Shown: piece after piece, positions 1 to 12,015 of the stretch
Layout of the letters: each line of letters starts with the position of its first letter
How positions within the stretch are numbered: the first letter of the stretch is position 1
Origin: Ophiura sarsii
Lineage: Eukaryota; Echinodermata; Ophiuroidea; Amphilepidida; Ophiuridae
Assembly (NCBI GenBank): GCA_035610835.1
Contig: CM069448.1
Span: 7,503,607 to 7,567,606, forward strand
Direction of reading: 5' to 3'
Length of the DNA: 64,000 nt
Made by a program: the position numbers and the translations under genes
Notes under the pieces: model-generated
Told to the model about the DNA's origin: nothing
The model's database searches: none
What the model saw: only the letters and a program-made list of their open reading frames with translations

Positions 1-1139
1 AATACTGAAAATAGAAAACACTATAGATGTTTCTGAATATAATACTGTATTATCATGTATAAATCAGATCGTAGGCAATATTAACCGGTGTAGGCTTGAA
101 AATAGTATGATTTCAACTCGAATGTAATGCTATGTCATTAGCAAACTGGAATACTGCTATTCAGTCAAATTTTGTTGTTACAAGTCAAGCCACAGTGATG
201 TTTCGAGTGTTAAATCTTAACATGACAGTCACGTTATGAGTTTTCCTTAAATAGAACCTTTAGAATAGTCAATCAGGTAGTCAGTGATAGAAAAATTTCT
301 CTTTGAGAGACTTGAAATCTACCCATTAGTCCTGTATAATGAAGATCCCTTAGTTCTTATGAAAAGCAAATATGACTTTTGTAGCGGTTCTCTTAGGGTA
401 GGGTTAAAATCAATGGCTGTCCTGGTCTGGTTCTGGCTAATTAGAGGGTATTTTTCAACCTAGAAATCAGTCACTTTTATTGTTTATAGTCTGTTCAAGA
501 TATATTTGTAATTGAGAATGGTTTTTATTAACCGAAAGGGACGTTTTGTCTATTATAATTGACCAAATTGAATAGCACTTAGTATACATTTGGCTGTCTT
601 TTAGCCGTTTCCGTCGTACTAAATGGACGTTTGGTTTTCACTTCATTTCTGGAAAAGTACAACCACTGCTCAGACTGATTTACTATGAATTTGTAGCTGG
701 GATTCCATGCTACAATTGTGTAATGTTTCATAAGACTGGCTTACATAATAGCAAAGTTATGAGGTAGGAGGTAGAACTTATTGAATGACCCTCGGAGTAA
801 TACAATTTTGACTGTATGTGGCTTATTGGGGGCGAAGCCACCCTTATAGCATCAGATTGCAAAAAATTACACATTTTGGTCTTTCTAGACATAAGTGGGG
901 GCCGCCATGTGTGTAGTCTTTGTAAATTACATGCACCTATGCAGTTTATTTTAACAGTCCTGCAGTCTGTGATAGAGTCAAAGCTATATTTGTTTAGCCT
1001 TGATGATTCAATCAGAGAGATGTTATTAGACTCCCAACAGAGAGACATAATAGCTTATCTTGTTTGACTAAGGAGAAATCTCCCAATTGTTGTGAGGTTG
1101 CCTAATAAATCAGAAAATCTTTGAATAAATGGTGAGTTG
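1..1139. other. No gene seen; AT-rich unique-looking DNA
   Basis: Short open frames on both strands between about 730 and 1070 resemble nothing I recognise and overlap each other on opposite strands. I see no inverted-repeat element or tandem repeat here. Confidence 0.5.
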
Positions 1140-1179
1140 TGGCTGTCATAGGTCTAGATTGTTCTTCAGATGGTATCCA

Positions 1180-1202
1180 CCCCCCCCCCCCCCCCCCCCC
1201 CC
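1180..1202. repeat. Poly-C homopolymer (23 nt)
   Basis: An uninterrupted C run. The C- or G-rich peptides read through it are artefacts. It is one of eight long C/G homopolymers in the window and a likely site of length error in assembly. Confidence 0.9.
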
Positions 1203-1439
1203 TTCCATGCACACAAATCAACATTATTGGTTTCCTGTACTATTTCTTTAGACTGCGGTGTTTTGATTTTATTTTTTGTTTGAATTATGGAAAATACATA
1301 CACCATTTCCATGGTATTTTGTTTGGTATGCAACAGATAATGGAACATGCTTCTTTCTCTTGGATCGCCCCCATTCCATTTCAATGGAATTTTTATTTCT
1401 AATTGAGTCAAATTTTTGATTTAACGCTAACTCCCACGT

Positions 1440-1605
1440 GACGGTCTTGCATTGGCGATGGATCACAGAACTGGGGCAAGGGGTCAACAGGGAGGACTAC
1501 AATTTTGAGTCCGAAAGGCCCCCGAGAATTGAATCCGGGTCGCCGGACTGGCAGGTGATCAGTCCTCCACCACTTCACCACGGGGTGTTGCGGCATGGAT
1601 AGACC
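1440..1605 (-). mobile_element. tRNA-derived SINE head
   Basis: On the minus strand there is an RNA polymerase III type 2 promoter. The A box TGGTGAAGTGG (plus-strand 1570-1580) exactly fits TRGYNNARNGG. A B box like GGATTCAATTC (1526-1536) lies about 45 bases downstream. A short self-complementary arm between them (GGACTG / CAGTCC) could be the anticodon stem. The acceptor stem is not well formed, so this is more likely a SINE or tRNA pseudogene than a functional tRNA. The SINE body and tail cannot be bounded. Confidence 0.6.
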
Positions 1606-1739
1606 TTATGTGCGCGTGCACGCACGTGCTGGCCATATGATTTTTTATGGCGTAGTGCTGATAGGGTTGACCCAAATAACCTACCATGTTAGAAAAAAAG
1701 TGTTCGAACACTTTGTAGTAAAGTCTTTGGTAGGTGTAA

Positions 1740-1862
1740 TGTAAAGAATTCTCCCTCCCCCCCCCCCCCCCCCCCCCCACCCCTGATCAATGTTGAATCC
1801 CACAATTTGCCCACCATCAGCACAGGGCCTCGCAACATTGATCGGTGGGGAAGGGGAGGGAT
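1740..1862. repeat. Small foldback with poly-C tract
   Basis: A 22-nt C run (1757-1778) is followed by CCCCTGATCAATGTTG. The complement of that sequence (CAACATTGATCGGTGGGG) appears about 45 bases downstream. The G-rich end at 1844-1860 can also pair with the C run, giving a compact hairpin. Confidence 0.6.
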
Positions 1863-1984
1863 ATGAGTAAGGGGATACTTCAGGCTACCAGAAACAAGTT
1901 TTGATGTTCACGTGACTCGAATAGCGTGCCTGTTATGGTCCAATAAGCATGGCAATTAGGGTCAGTGTTCGAACACCTTTTTTC

Positions 1985-2200
1985 TATGATTGTAGTATTG
2001 TTACATTTTGCATTCATCATGCTTTCTTACACTATTATGTGTCAACATTGCAATGGCTATTTATAAAGGCCCTATACAATTACAATAACCAAATGGTTGA
2101 TGTGATTTTTACAGGTTTATTCTAATCCATGTAATTCTTGTACCATATAATCATGTTGTATAAATGAATAAAATGAGAATTGTAGTGAATTGTTTATCTT
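1985..2200 (+). repeat. Direct repeat, copy 1 (intact)
   Basis: About 160 bases starting at GTCAACATTGCAATGGC (2041) recur at 3363-3520 with few differences. An upstream portion (1612-1690, a motif around CTGGCCATATGATTTT) recurs at 2232-2300. Together these show a duplicated segment of at least 500 bases. Confidence 0.8.
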
Positions 2201-2225
2201 GAATACTTAGAGACCCTAAAGTGCG

Positions 2226-3520
2226 CCGCACACAGGTGCTGCTGGCCATATGATTTTGTATGGCGTAGTGCTGTTACCCCAAATAACCTAGTATTGTTAC
2301 AGTCATCATGCTTTTTGCCGTGACGCCTTAGCGTCGCGGCACATTAGAGACCAGATTTCTCAGTATTCAGTTTGTTGAGCACAATTGTCGAATTTCTAGA
2401 TTGGACGAAACAGTGTAAATATTGCAGCTTTAATCGGTTTCGGCCAATGAAAAGGAATGTTACAACATTTGTTTGGATGATTTTATCAAAGATATTCATA
2501 GATAAGAACTACTAATTGGACGAGCAAATAAGACACTCCCGTTTATTCTAGCGTTCAACCAATGCTACTGACGGTATGAGATTTTATGAGTCGCCCTTCT
2601 TTGCGCTGATGGTATATTATTTGTATTAGATTGTTGTCGCGTCGTTCGATCGAAAGACAGTTGTTAACGCTTTACAACGAATACAAGTTAAACTAACTAG
2701 TTATAATCAAATCCATTTTTGATCTGCATATATTAGAAATTAAGTTTTATTTCAAAATCTATTTTAAAGTTTGAAAATAGTTATTAAATTGGAAAATATT
2801 TGGAAAATAATTGTTATCGCATACAAAGAATATGTATTATATTGTCGAACCGTTTTATATTCAATTATCGTTGCTCGATCGAAAAACAGTGTTATAACGC
2901 TATAAAATTGATCGTTCGCTGGAAAGTCAGTGATTAAGGGATGAAAATGTATTTAATTAGTTATAGTCAAATTAATTTATGGTATTTATTCATATATATT
3001 TGATGTGCTTACAAACAAATATTTCCAAATTTAAAAATAGTATTAAAAAAACTTAAATCGCATACAAAGAATACTTGGTAGCCGCTTCCAGTTTACAGAC
3101 AAAGAAAACTACACATGTGCTGTGAATTGAGAAGACCTGTCATCGTAGAAAAAAAGCTGTCTGTGTGCCTTACTAAGTTACCGATTTGTTCCCCAACGTG
3201 ATTCTTGTGCCGTGTGAAACAGTTTACCCTAAAACTCTACTGAAGCTGATCATTATTCTTATGCAATAGGGCCTGAAGGTCTGCTTTATTCTCCTATATA
3301 GCGTCACGGCCTGTTTTTTAGAAGATCTTGTTTTCACTATTATGTATTATACTATTAACATTGTCAACATTGCAATGGCTATTTATAAAGGCCCTATACA
3401 ATTACAATAACCAAATGGTTGATGTGATTTTTACAGGTTTATTCTAATCCATGTAATTGTTGTACCATATAATTATGTTGTATAAATGAATCAAATGAGA
3501 ATTGTAGTCAATTGTTTTTG
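2226..3520 (+). repeat. Direct repeat, copy 2, interrupted by about 1 kb
   Basis: This copy matches 1612-2200 at both ends (2226-2310 and 3335-3520) but is split by 2317-3310. The break follows TCATCATGC in both copies, so copy 1 approximates the uninterrupted state. Confidence 0.7.
2317..3310. mobile_element. Inserted element with short inverted ends
   Basis: The ends read GCCGTGACGC at 2317 and its complement GCGTCACGGC at 3301. Inside are two diverged copies of a block holding CGATCGAAA and AACGCT (about 2640 and 2875), and two copies of CGCATACAAAGAATA (2818, 3059). There is no coding sequence. The superfamily is undetermined. Confidence 0.55.
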
Positions 3521-3683
3521 TTTTTTTCTTCATTTCTTTTTCATTTTTTTTTTTTTGGATGTAAATTTGTCCTTAAAGTGTCTAAATGTTACTATTTTTT
3601 GCTTGAAATTAATAGTTTAGCTTTACTAAATGTTTTTAGACTATTATCACACTAGAAACATTAGTTAAATTGACATATAGGCC

Positions 3684-4720
3684 TATATGGCCATGTGTTA
3701 TGAACTCGCCACCCTTAGCGTTGCATCACAAAAAAATATGCATTTTTACACCAATTGAGTTTCAAATTAGAATATCTCCACAATTACTAACCCTAAACTA
3801 GCAAAGGCATACATTTTTGGAAAGCTGAGGACATAGGCAATCCAAATATAAACATTTTAACTCATTATACAAGGTGACCTTGAAATTATACAGGGTGGAA
3901 GAAAAAAAATTCCGGATAAAAAGTGGATGCATAATGCATTGCTTATTACTAACTTACAGTAATAAACTGAAAGTAAAAAATATTTATTTGGTTAGAGGAT
4001 GGGTGAAGCCTACTGACTTTGGAGAAGGAAAAATCACATTTGTTTGTTAATCTCAGAATACAGGGTGTTCCAAATTATGTTATTTCTTTTTTACAATTCA
4101 ACATATTTTGAACTAAAACATTTTAGCCCTAACCCTAACTGAAAATGTAAGTCCATATTTGGATTCCTCATCAAATTCCCTTTTAGAAAATGTATACTTT
4201 GACGGTGATAGGATAAGTAATTCAAAATTTACAGCAACTTTTAGATTTTGAAGACATGGCGCATTACTTTCTACAGTGTTTCTCATGAAAACGGGTAGTT
4301 TCGTATGTAAAGTTCATATTTCATGGACTAAACTAATCATAAAGAGTTCAAAATTATTAAAAACAACTAGCAGGATTGTTTAGCTGTAATTAAGACCAAA
4401 ACCAAGTTTGTAGCCCCTGTAGTACTTTAGTAGTAGTGAATTTAATCAAGTTTGCACACGCGAAACGCGCTGTTCCCATAGAGTTTGTGTGTACCGCATC
4501 CCTCCTCCACCTTGACGATTCGCACTTCAATCAACCATAACTTCGCTAATTGAAAAAGCTATGTTGTTCATATTTACAGGTTTGTTAGTGGTACTCTCAA
4601 ATGAGATCAAGAACATGACTATAGCCTAATGTTTTGCTGAGATATGATGAATTAAACAGATCACAATTTGAAACTAACAACACCACCATTGGTGGCGAGT
4701 TCAAAACGCATGGCCCTATA
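3684..4720. mobile_element. TIR element, TATATGGCCATG family (copy 1)
   Basis: Inverted ends of about 30 bp begin TATATGGCCATGTGTT at the left and TATAGGGCCATGCGTT at the right, read inward, and continue through GAACTCGCCACC. Non-coding interior. Two TACAGGGTG motifs lie inside (3891 and 4061). A related element sits at 30612-31452. Confidence 0.75.
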
Positions 4721-5477
4721 CCAATTTTGTCTTGACATAAACCATATATTTATCAGCCAAAAATTGACAGACCCAATTTTAAAATTTAGCACTTGAGGGC
4801 AACACAACAAAAACAAATTTTGGCCGTATTTAACCTGCTTATTTTAGTGTGAAATTACACTTGTTTCAACCATTCAATTTTGTTGTCATCTTGGAGCTAT
4901 AGGAATGGTGATTTTTCGATTGTTTCAAATAATGACCATTTCCAATTTACTTTGAAGAATGGCTTTCACGTCTAAGAGTCGGGCTGTTTTTGATAAAGTA
5001 ACAAATTGAGAATCTGCAACTCACAAGATTACTATTTCCTAGAACTGAATTATCATACAAAATAAGTTATTTATAGATCTATACTTCAGTCATCTACCGT
5101 TGTGCAGTGATTTCAATGCATATTTCATTGATTGTATATCATCAATGTGTGCATCGTTTGTAATGTGCTGGCGTAAGTACCCATGAAAAGATGAATACAG
5201 GCATTCAAACATAAATACTTGGCCAATCACTAGAATACAAGCTTTCATGTCATTGCACAAAGTTATATGAACGATCAATGTTATATCATGGACTAGCTTT
5301 AAGTCCATGGTTATATGACATACTTTATACGTACTATAACCAGACGGTTATGTGTAAGGGAATTAGCTGGTAGTAATACACTCGCAGACAGAACTATGTT
5401 GAGAGGTAGATCAACCAGGGATAAAGGGATAAGAAACTCCCAAGACAAAACCCCGATTCTCTTGACCTTAATAGTTT
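4721..5477. other. No gene seen
   Basis: AT-rich sequence. The short open frame on the minus strand near 5090-5308 has no recognisable motif. Confidence 0.5.
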
Positions 5478-6330
5478 GTCGCAACTGGTATAGGTGGCGC
5501 GCTATCATTTCCAAATAGTTGGGAGCCAAGGGATTATTTGGTTCACATTCTTCTAAAAGCACCAAATTGGACCCATGTTGCTCATACCATACTCTTTTGA
5601 TTTTTGATGGATGCCAAAATTGGAGCCTTCTGGGAGGGACGGCCATATTGGCCAATTCCAATATGGCCGCCATACTGGGGGATCAAAAATTCAAATTGCT
5701 TCAATTAAGCTGACAAGCATACAAAATTGTTTGTCTGATGTGTGGTTACTGAGATATTGAGCAAAACGTGAAAAGGTCGTTGACCTTTGCTTTTGGGGTC
5801 AAAATTTGAACATGCTCCGATTTTGTCAAATTGTTCGTCAGATCACAATGGTTCAAGAAATGGTAAATTGTTACCACCTGGAGTCGTTTTTGTGTCTTAT
5901 ACAGGGTCGAAAGGTCACAATCCCTATCATACGCCTATATATATATACGCCCAAAATCAAAGGTCAACGACCTTTTCACGTTTTGCTCAATATCTCAGGA
6001 ACCACACATCGGAAGTGGTCCTAGTGCTCAGACCATGGAAAGTTCATGCTCAGACAAACAATTTTCAGCTAAATTGAAGCAATTTGAATTTTTGATTCCT
6101 CAGTATGGCGGCCATATTGGACTTGGCCAAGATGGCCGTCTCAGAAGGCTCCAATGTTGGCATCCATCAAAAATCAAAAGAGTATGGTATGAGCAACATA
6201 CGGGCCAAATTTGGTGCTTTTAGACGAATGTGAACTAAACCTCCCCTGTGATGCCCTAACAGTCCCAACTATGATTGCTTAATCGCGTGTCGCAACTGTT
6301 ATAGAGTGCGCTATATTATGGGCCAAATCT
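5478..6330. mobile_element. Foldback element with ~290-bp inverted arms
   Basis: The left arm (about 5519-5806) and right arm (about 5960-6250) are reverse complements with scattered differences. Shared landmarks are ATGGATGCCAA / TTGGCATCCAT and the AAAAGGTCGTTGACCTT block next to the spacer. Outside the arms, GTCGCAACTG(G/T)TATAG occurs on both sides in direct orientation (5478 and 6291). Open frames here only mirror one another between arms. Confidence 0.75.
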
Positions 6331-6945
6331 AAACAATGCACAGATTGTGAGATTCAATCGCCTGGATCAACCCTTTGTGTTTTATTGTTCAGGAGATGAC
6401 TTGTCGTATCGGTGGCACAAACATAACTGACTTCTTCTCGCTTTACTTCCTACCTACATGTATCTCTAAAACTATTACAAGTTAAACTACCTGTGCTATA
6501 CAAAAACATACTGACTTCCTGTCAGTGACCGATAAACTAGTTCCAAACGATTGACCAATCCCAATCACAACACAATATTCACAAGGACCTAAAGTTTTTA
6601 AGAGTGCGTGCCTGAGAAAACCAAATGGTGGGCGGAACATGAAGGTTGTCTGATATTGCTCTTTTTTGGTTTAGTATATGTACTTGATGAAATATTCATG
6701 CTAACAAGGTTTGAAAATTCTGGCGCCTATAGCTTGGATTTTGTGCCCCATCAAGTTTTAGCCCCTTTTAAGCCCCAAAATCTCCCAAAATTGCATATAA
6801 TTGCCCATTTTTGCATAATGTTCATACTTGTAATTTTGATGTCCATTGTCAAATTATTTTTTAATCAAGTTAAAATATTGTAAGTACATGGGTTTAGTAT
6901 TGTGAAGATCAAACCAAATTTCACTTAACTCCTTCTTCCTCACTA

Positions 6946-6972
6946 GGGGGGGGGGGGGGGGGGGGGGGGGGG
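6946..6972. repeat. Poly-G homopolymer (27 nt)
   Basis: Uninterrupted G run within the left arm of the 6602-10855 element, so it probably expanded after insertion. Confidence 0.9.
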
Positions 6973-7212
6973 TGTCCCACTTAGGACCCCCCTCAAATAT
7001 CTTGATGGTTTATGTAAAAATTGGGCTATCTTCAATCGCTTGCAGGAATTTATCCCAGCAGTGAATTAAAATAACCTGATTGTAGTCTCATAGCATGACA
7101 CATTGGCTATCAAAAACAATTCAAACTTAGCTGGGGAAATGTGTCTGGATACTGAAAAACATAGCGTTTCTATATAGTAATTTTTAATATTTTCTAAAAC
7201 AAGAACACATAT

Positions 7213-8709
7213 TAGTCGGGTAAATACAGGGGTTACCGTACACCCCCTTCTCCCCAGGACTCCACCAAACCAACTTTTTTTACTTACATCATGGTTCTAA
7301 AACATATTCAGAATGTTACCAAAAATAATTTTGCTATGCTAAGGGATTATTCAAGATGGCGTCCAAAATGGCCGCCAGAACTGGTCAGATCTCATAAAAT
7401 GACATAGCAATCAAAATGTATGGTGAAAGTATAGTTTTAATAGTGGGATGTATGCATTAGACCACTACACTCTCATATCCAGAACGTTTGCTTTGTTGAC
7501 ACACCTAAATCTAAGATGGCAGCCAAAATGGCCGCCAAAAATGGTAAAATTTCATAAATTGGCATAATATGAACAAACATGTATGATCAGATCAGAGTAT
7601 AGTTTTAACGATGGGTTGTATGTGTTAGACCACTAGTAACTCATGTCCAGTATTTTGCTTTGTTATCATAGTTAAGAATCCAAAATGGCGCCCAAAATGG
7701 GTCCCAAAATGACTGAACCAATTTTGAATTCAGTAAAATGGGATAATATTAACCAAAATGTATCATGAAAATATAGTTTTAATGATGGGATGTATGTATT
7801 AGTAACTAGTATGTACTAGTAACTCATATCCAATATTTGTTGATTTGTTAACATACTTAATAATCCAAAATGGCCACCAAAATAGGTCCCATAATGAGTG
7901 AACTAATTGTCGGAATTCCATAAAATGGGATAACATAACCAACATGTATGATGAAATTATAGTTTTAACATTGGGATGTACATGTATGTATTAGACCACT
8001 AGTAACTCCTATCCAGTATATTTGCATTGTAACAATGTACTTTAAATCCAAGATGGCCACCAAAATGGCCGCTGTAAATGTAAATATAGTCTACATGAGT
8101 GTATGGTAATCCAAAATAGATTGTGAGTGTATATTACATCAAATTCACCAACTAGTATGTTCTAAACTGATAAGGCCCACCTCTGTGACAATTCTGATTC
8201 TGTATCACTTTCCAAAATGGCTGCCGAAATGATTAATTTGATATTAAATGACCTAAAACAATTGTTTTGTAAAACTATGTAATACCAATACCCCCAAATC
8301 TAATTGGACAGCATTCACTATGTCTACGATAAAGCCTAGTGGCTGTAGATCTGATCATACATGTTGGTTCATATGCCAATTTATAGAATGTTAACATTTT
8401 TGGCAGCCATTTTAGCGGCCATCTTGGATTTAGGTGTGTTAACAAAGCAAAAGTTCTGGATATGAGTGTCTAGTGGTCTAGATACATACATTCCACTTTT
8501 AAAACTATACTTTTACTAAACATTTTGATTGCCATAGGCCTAATATGGCGGCCATTTTGGACGCCATCTTGAATAACCCCTTAACGTACCAAAATATATT
8601 GTGTAACATCCTGAATATGTTTCAGTTAGGACCATGAAAGTATTAGTCAAAAAGTTGGTTTGGGGGAGTCCTGTGGGGTGGGTGGGGTGCACGGTAACCC
8701 CATACCCGA
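7213..8709. mobile_element. Nested palindromic element with long TIRs
   Basis: The left end (TCGGGTA ... GGGGTTACCGTACACCCC) and right end (complement of GGGGTTACCGTGCACCCC) form arms of roughly 200 bp. These run through AAGATGGCGTCC / GGACGCCATCTT. The element is off-centre relative to the 6602-10855 host element, which supports nesting. No coding sequence. Confidence 0.7.
7350..8090 (+). repeat. Five-unit tandem repeat (~170-185 bp)
   Basis: Units start at about 7352, 7512, 7682, 7864 and 8049. Each opens with an AARATGGC core (AAGATGGCGTCC, AAGATGGCAGCC and similar) and contains a TAGTTTTAA / GATGTATG block and TTAGACCACTA. They lie inside the nested palindromic element. Confidence 0.7.
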
Positions 8710-9305
8710 TTAATTTTCTTATTCATAATATCCAATATCTGGTGTACATGAGTCATGTAGATGATGATGCCTAACACACCATTCTTGGTCCCTCTGATAT
8801 CAAGGCTGCTGTAGTTGTGCATGGTTTGCCAAAGATCAGTATACTATAAGTAGACCTAGCTGGTCCACACAAATTCTAAATATTGTTTGTGTGACATCTC
8901 ATTCACCATCTTGTTATTAAAAAAATGTGGTAGCCCAAATAGTAGGCTATTGCCCCATAGTTAAAACACCTGTTACTAGAAGAAAATTAGACAAGATAAA
9001 ATCAAACTAGAAAGTGATGCATTTCCCATCTATCTATCTATGAGACTAACTTTTGCCCTAGTTATTTTATTGGCATAATGATGGGAATTGTGCATATACT
9101 ATATAGAAACACTTTGTCCTATTGCATCTATAATATATATACATTTATATCAAGGGTGATAACCCGGGTGATAATGTATATTTAATTGTCATAGTCCAAT
9201 TGTTATAGTCCCTATAGTAGATTATATACGTCATTCATATATTCTTGTTCATTGATTGGTTAAAAGTGGGTCACATTATCAAAAATAAACACGCTATTTT
9301 GCCAA

Positions 9306-9470
9306 AAGTACTATTTACGGCTCCCAAAAGTACTATTTACGGCTCCCAAGAAGACTATTAACGGCGCCGGTAGTTTCACGCGGCGTTGTACTCCGCGTGA
9401 CGCGAGATGGCGCACGATTGCATCCCCGGGCGCAGCGTGACGATCGCTCGATGCACTGCCTTTGAATTGA
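9306..9470. repeat. 22-bp duplication and a CpG-rich patch
   Basis: AAAAGTACTATTTACGGCTC occurs twice back to back, with a third degenerate copy before 9360. Positions 9355-9470 are much richer in CpG than the surroundings (for example CGCGGCG and CCGCGTGACGCG). No promoter or gene can be assigned. Confidence 0.55.
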
Positions 9471-9555
9471 ACTTGTAAAGCTTTTTAACTGATGAAGATT
9501 GGAACTTACCGGATGATTATTGAATTTGAACTTTATGGAACTAGAAATATATGAA

Positions 9556-9750
9556 TGACGTATATAAAACAAATATATACTGCCTTTATTCGAGTCTCTG
9601 GATTAAAACTATGGTCCCTCGGTAACTGCAATAGGCTATTTAGCTTCGGGGCTACGCCCCTCAGCAAAATAGCACTATTGCTGTCACCTCGGGCCCATAG
9701 ATTTAACCAGAGTCTCTCATGGCAGTATATATTTGTATAATCATATCTAT
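9556..9750. mobile_element. Small foldback MITE
   Basis: ACAAATATATACTGCC at the left is the complement of GGCAGTATATATTTGT at the right. The arms of about 80 bp also share AGTCTCTGG and a GCTA / TAGC stretch around a central GGGGCTACGCCCC palindrome. Confidence 0.7.
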
Positions 9751-11139
9751 TATAGCACACACCACCCATGGATCAGTCATCCTCCCGTTTGGAAAAAAAT
9801 ACTATAAAATAGAAACACTTTTTTTACCCTTAGGCAATTACACATTTACAGTATGATTGACACTAGGATCAATGTATTTAAAACTAATGATGTAAAAAAC
9901 TGATTGACGTAGGCTATTTGTATTTGAACCTGGCCTATTCTAAGCAAACTATTGTGTCTAATTTATATTACAATACAATCTAGAAACACTGATTGCTTCA
10001 AAAGACCATTACCTTTGATTACACAAACCTTTGCTTCAATTCTCTGATGTGAGAGACTTTGGAATAAAACTATCGCTGCTCAGAAGCAGCAATGTATGGT
10101 TTAAGTAACCTTTTAAAATAAAAACAACAATATCTTATTTCAAAACACTTCAAAAATATTTGTTGTCTAGAAACAATCATTAAGATACAAATATAAATAT
10201 ATTCTTAAAGTCTGTGACCTATTTGATTGAATTACATTCCTGTATTACAACAATATCTCAAATAAATCATATATCTTCAATTGTTTTAAAATGTCTAAAA
10301 TGCCTTATAGAAACACTACATTGGGTGTATCTAGAAACCATTTCCCCAGAACAGATTTACGTTTTCTGAAGAGACAAATGATTTAGCTATTCGGCTATGA
10401 AAGAAATTTTTCAATTCACTGCTGGGATAAAATCCTATTCACATTTAAAGATTGCTCCTTTTTCGTCACAAAAATCAATGCCTCGTAGGGGCACTTTTTT
10501 CTGTGACCCCCCTCGTAATTCAGAATGAGGTGGGTGATTTTTGGTTGAATCTACACAATACCAATGCTGTATATCAATGATATATGGACTGGATTCAAAA
10601 ATCAGTTGATGCAAAGAATTCCATTTTGTGCCTTTAGAAACAGAGACAATTTAAACGATTTTATATGATTTTATGGCTCAAAATGGGGCTAAAATGCCAT
10701 GGGCAGAAAATCCAAGTCAGGGGGTCAGAATTTTCAAACTTTGTCAACCTGAATCTTTCATCAACTGTACCCAGCAAACTATATATAAGCAATATTGGAC
10801 AACCTTCATGTTCCTAGATTTTGTCATATCATCCTATTGTCTCAGGCATAGACTCTTAACCCCAAAACACTCATATTTAAAACCAGGTCGCCATTGTCTC
10901 ACTTGGTACTAAAGTGGTTCATTGACCTATTTATAATTAGTACAGATGTTAGATGTTTCTTGTACACAACTATCATGAGTATGGAACATTGTCTTCATAC
11001 ATGTGGTATAATTGACCTACCAACTATGAAGCCTCTTGTTCTCTTGCCTATCTAACCTGCATATTAAATTAGTTAATTAATATACATGTATATAATTTGT
11101 TAATTGGCTCGGTGATAGTACCCTCAGATTAAATATATA

Positions 11140-12015
11140 CACATGGAAAAAAGTATCACACCACTTGTTGAAAAGTGCAAATGTGGCCTCGAATTTTGCC
11201 ACCATGGTGTGATATTAAGGATCATTTGTTTGCGAAAACTGTCCAGCAAAATGTTATGCAATAAAAGGGCCACATTTGAGTTTGTGACGTAATCGATGTA
11301 ATGTTTTTCAAGGGCAAGGGGAAAATGCATCAAACAAGTTTGGATATAACGCGATATTGAGAGGCCCAATGATTAATCTCTGTAGTTGTAATCCTTGGTT
11401 ACACATTCAAGTCTTTCAAGGTCAAAGGTCATCTGGGGTCAAATTTTAAAAGTTGCCCGATTGTCCTCAAACATGAAAAACTCCCTTTTTCGTACGCCCA
11501 ACGGTTATGGGGTCAAAGGTCAAAATAAGTCAAATTGTAAATAAGTTCAAATGACAAAAACAATATTGCGGAAGTGTTGACCTAGGTCAAATAATAATAC
11601 AAAAATCAACGGTGACCTCATCGTATGTATAATGAATTTATGAGCAACAAAAAATGGCATGTTTGGACTCATTCACTGCATTGTAGCCTATAACGTCTAA
11701 ATGGAACATTTCTTGCGCCAAATACAGAACTAATATAATGACTATTTTAAGTTTTTAAAGTCTATTCAATATCGAGTTATACTCAAACTTGTTTCATGCA
11801 TGTTTTTGGACAAAAACATGCATTTTCCCCTTGGCCTTGAAAAACATTACATCGATTACGTCACAAACTAAAATGTGGCCCTTTTATTGCATAGCATTTT
11901 GTTGGACAGCTTACGCAAACAAATTATCCTTAATATCACACCATGGTGACAAAATTCGAAGCCACATTTGCACTTTTCAACAAAATAAAAGTGATGCGAT
12001 ACTTTTTTCCAAGTG
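11140..12015. mobile_element. TA-flanked TIR element (876 bp)
   Basis: The ends read CACATGGAAAAAAGTATC and, inward from the right, CACTTGGAAAAAAGTATC. TA flanks both (11138-11139, 12016-12017). The inverted arms extend roughly 230 bp, through CACCATGGTG and AACATTACATCGATTACGTC. A TA duplication is the hallmark of Tc1/mariner-type elements; there is no transposase, so it is non-autonomous. Confidence 0.8.

Larger units (their letters stand above)
6602..10855. mobile_element. Large non-autonomous DNA transposon with TTAA target duplication
   Basis: The ends are GAGTGCGTGCCTGAG at 6602 and its near-complement CTCAGGCATAGACTC ending at 10855. Each is flanked directly by TTAA (6598-6601, 10856-10859). 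The inverted arms are diverged but traceable for about 550-575 bp (to about 7176 on the left and from about 10303 on the right), with shared landmarks such as GAACATGAAGGTTGTC and TATCCCAGCAGTGAATT. piggyBac, Kolobok and Sola3 transposons duplicate TTAA; I cannot choose among them. No transposase is present. A palindromic element (7213-8709) and a small foldback (9556-9750) lie inside. The repeated motif TAGAAACACT occurs at about 9107, 9812, 9982 and 10309. Confidence 0.75.

Noticed and set aside
4128..4142. Telomere-type CCCTAACCCTAACT
   Set aside because: Only two units, inside a TIR element.
5311..5673. Facing frames in the 5.3-6.2 kb foldback
   Set aside because: The same peptide fragments appear from both arms in opposite orientation, as expected of an inverted repeat.
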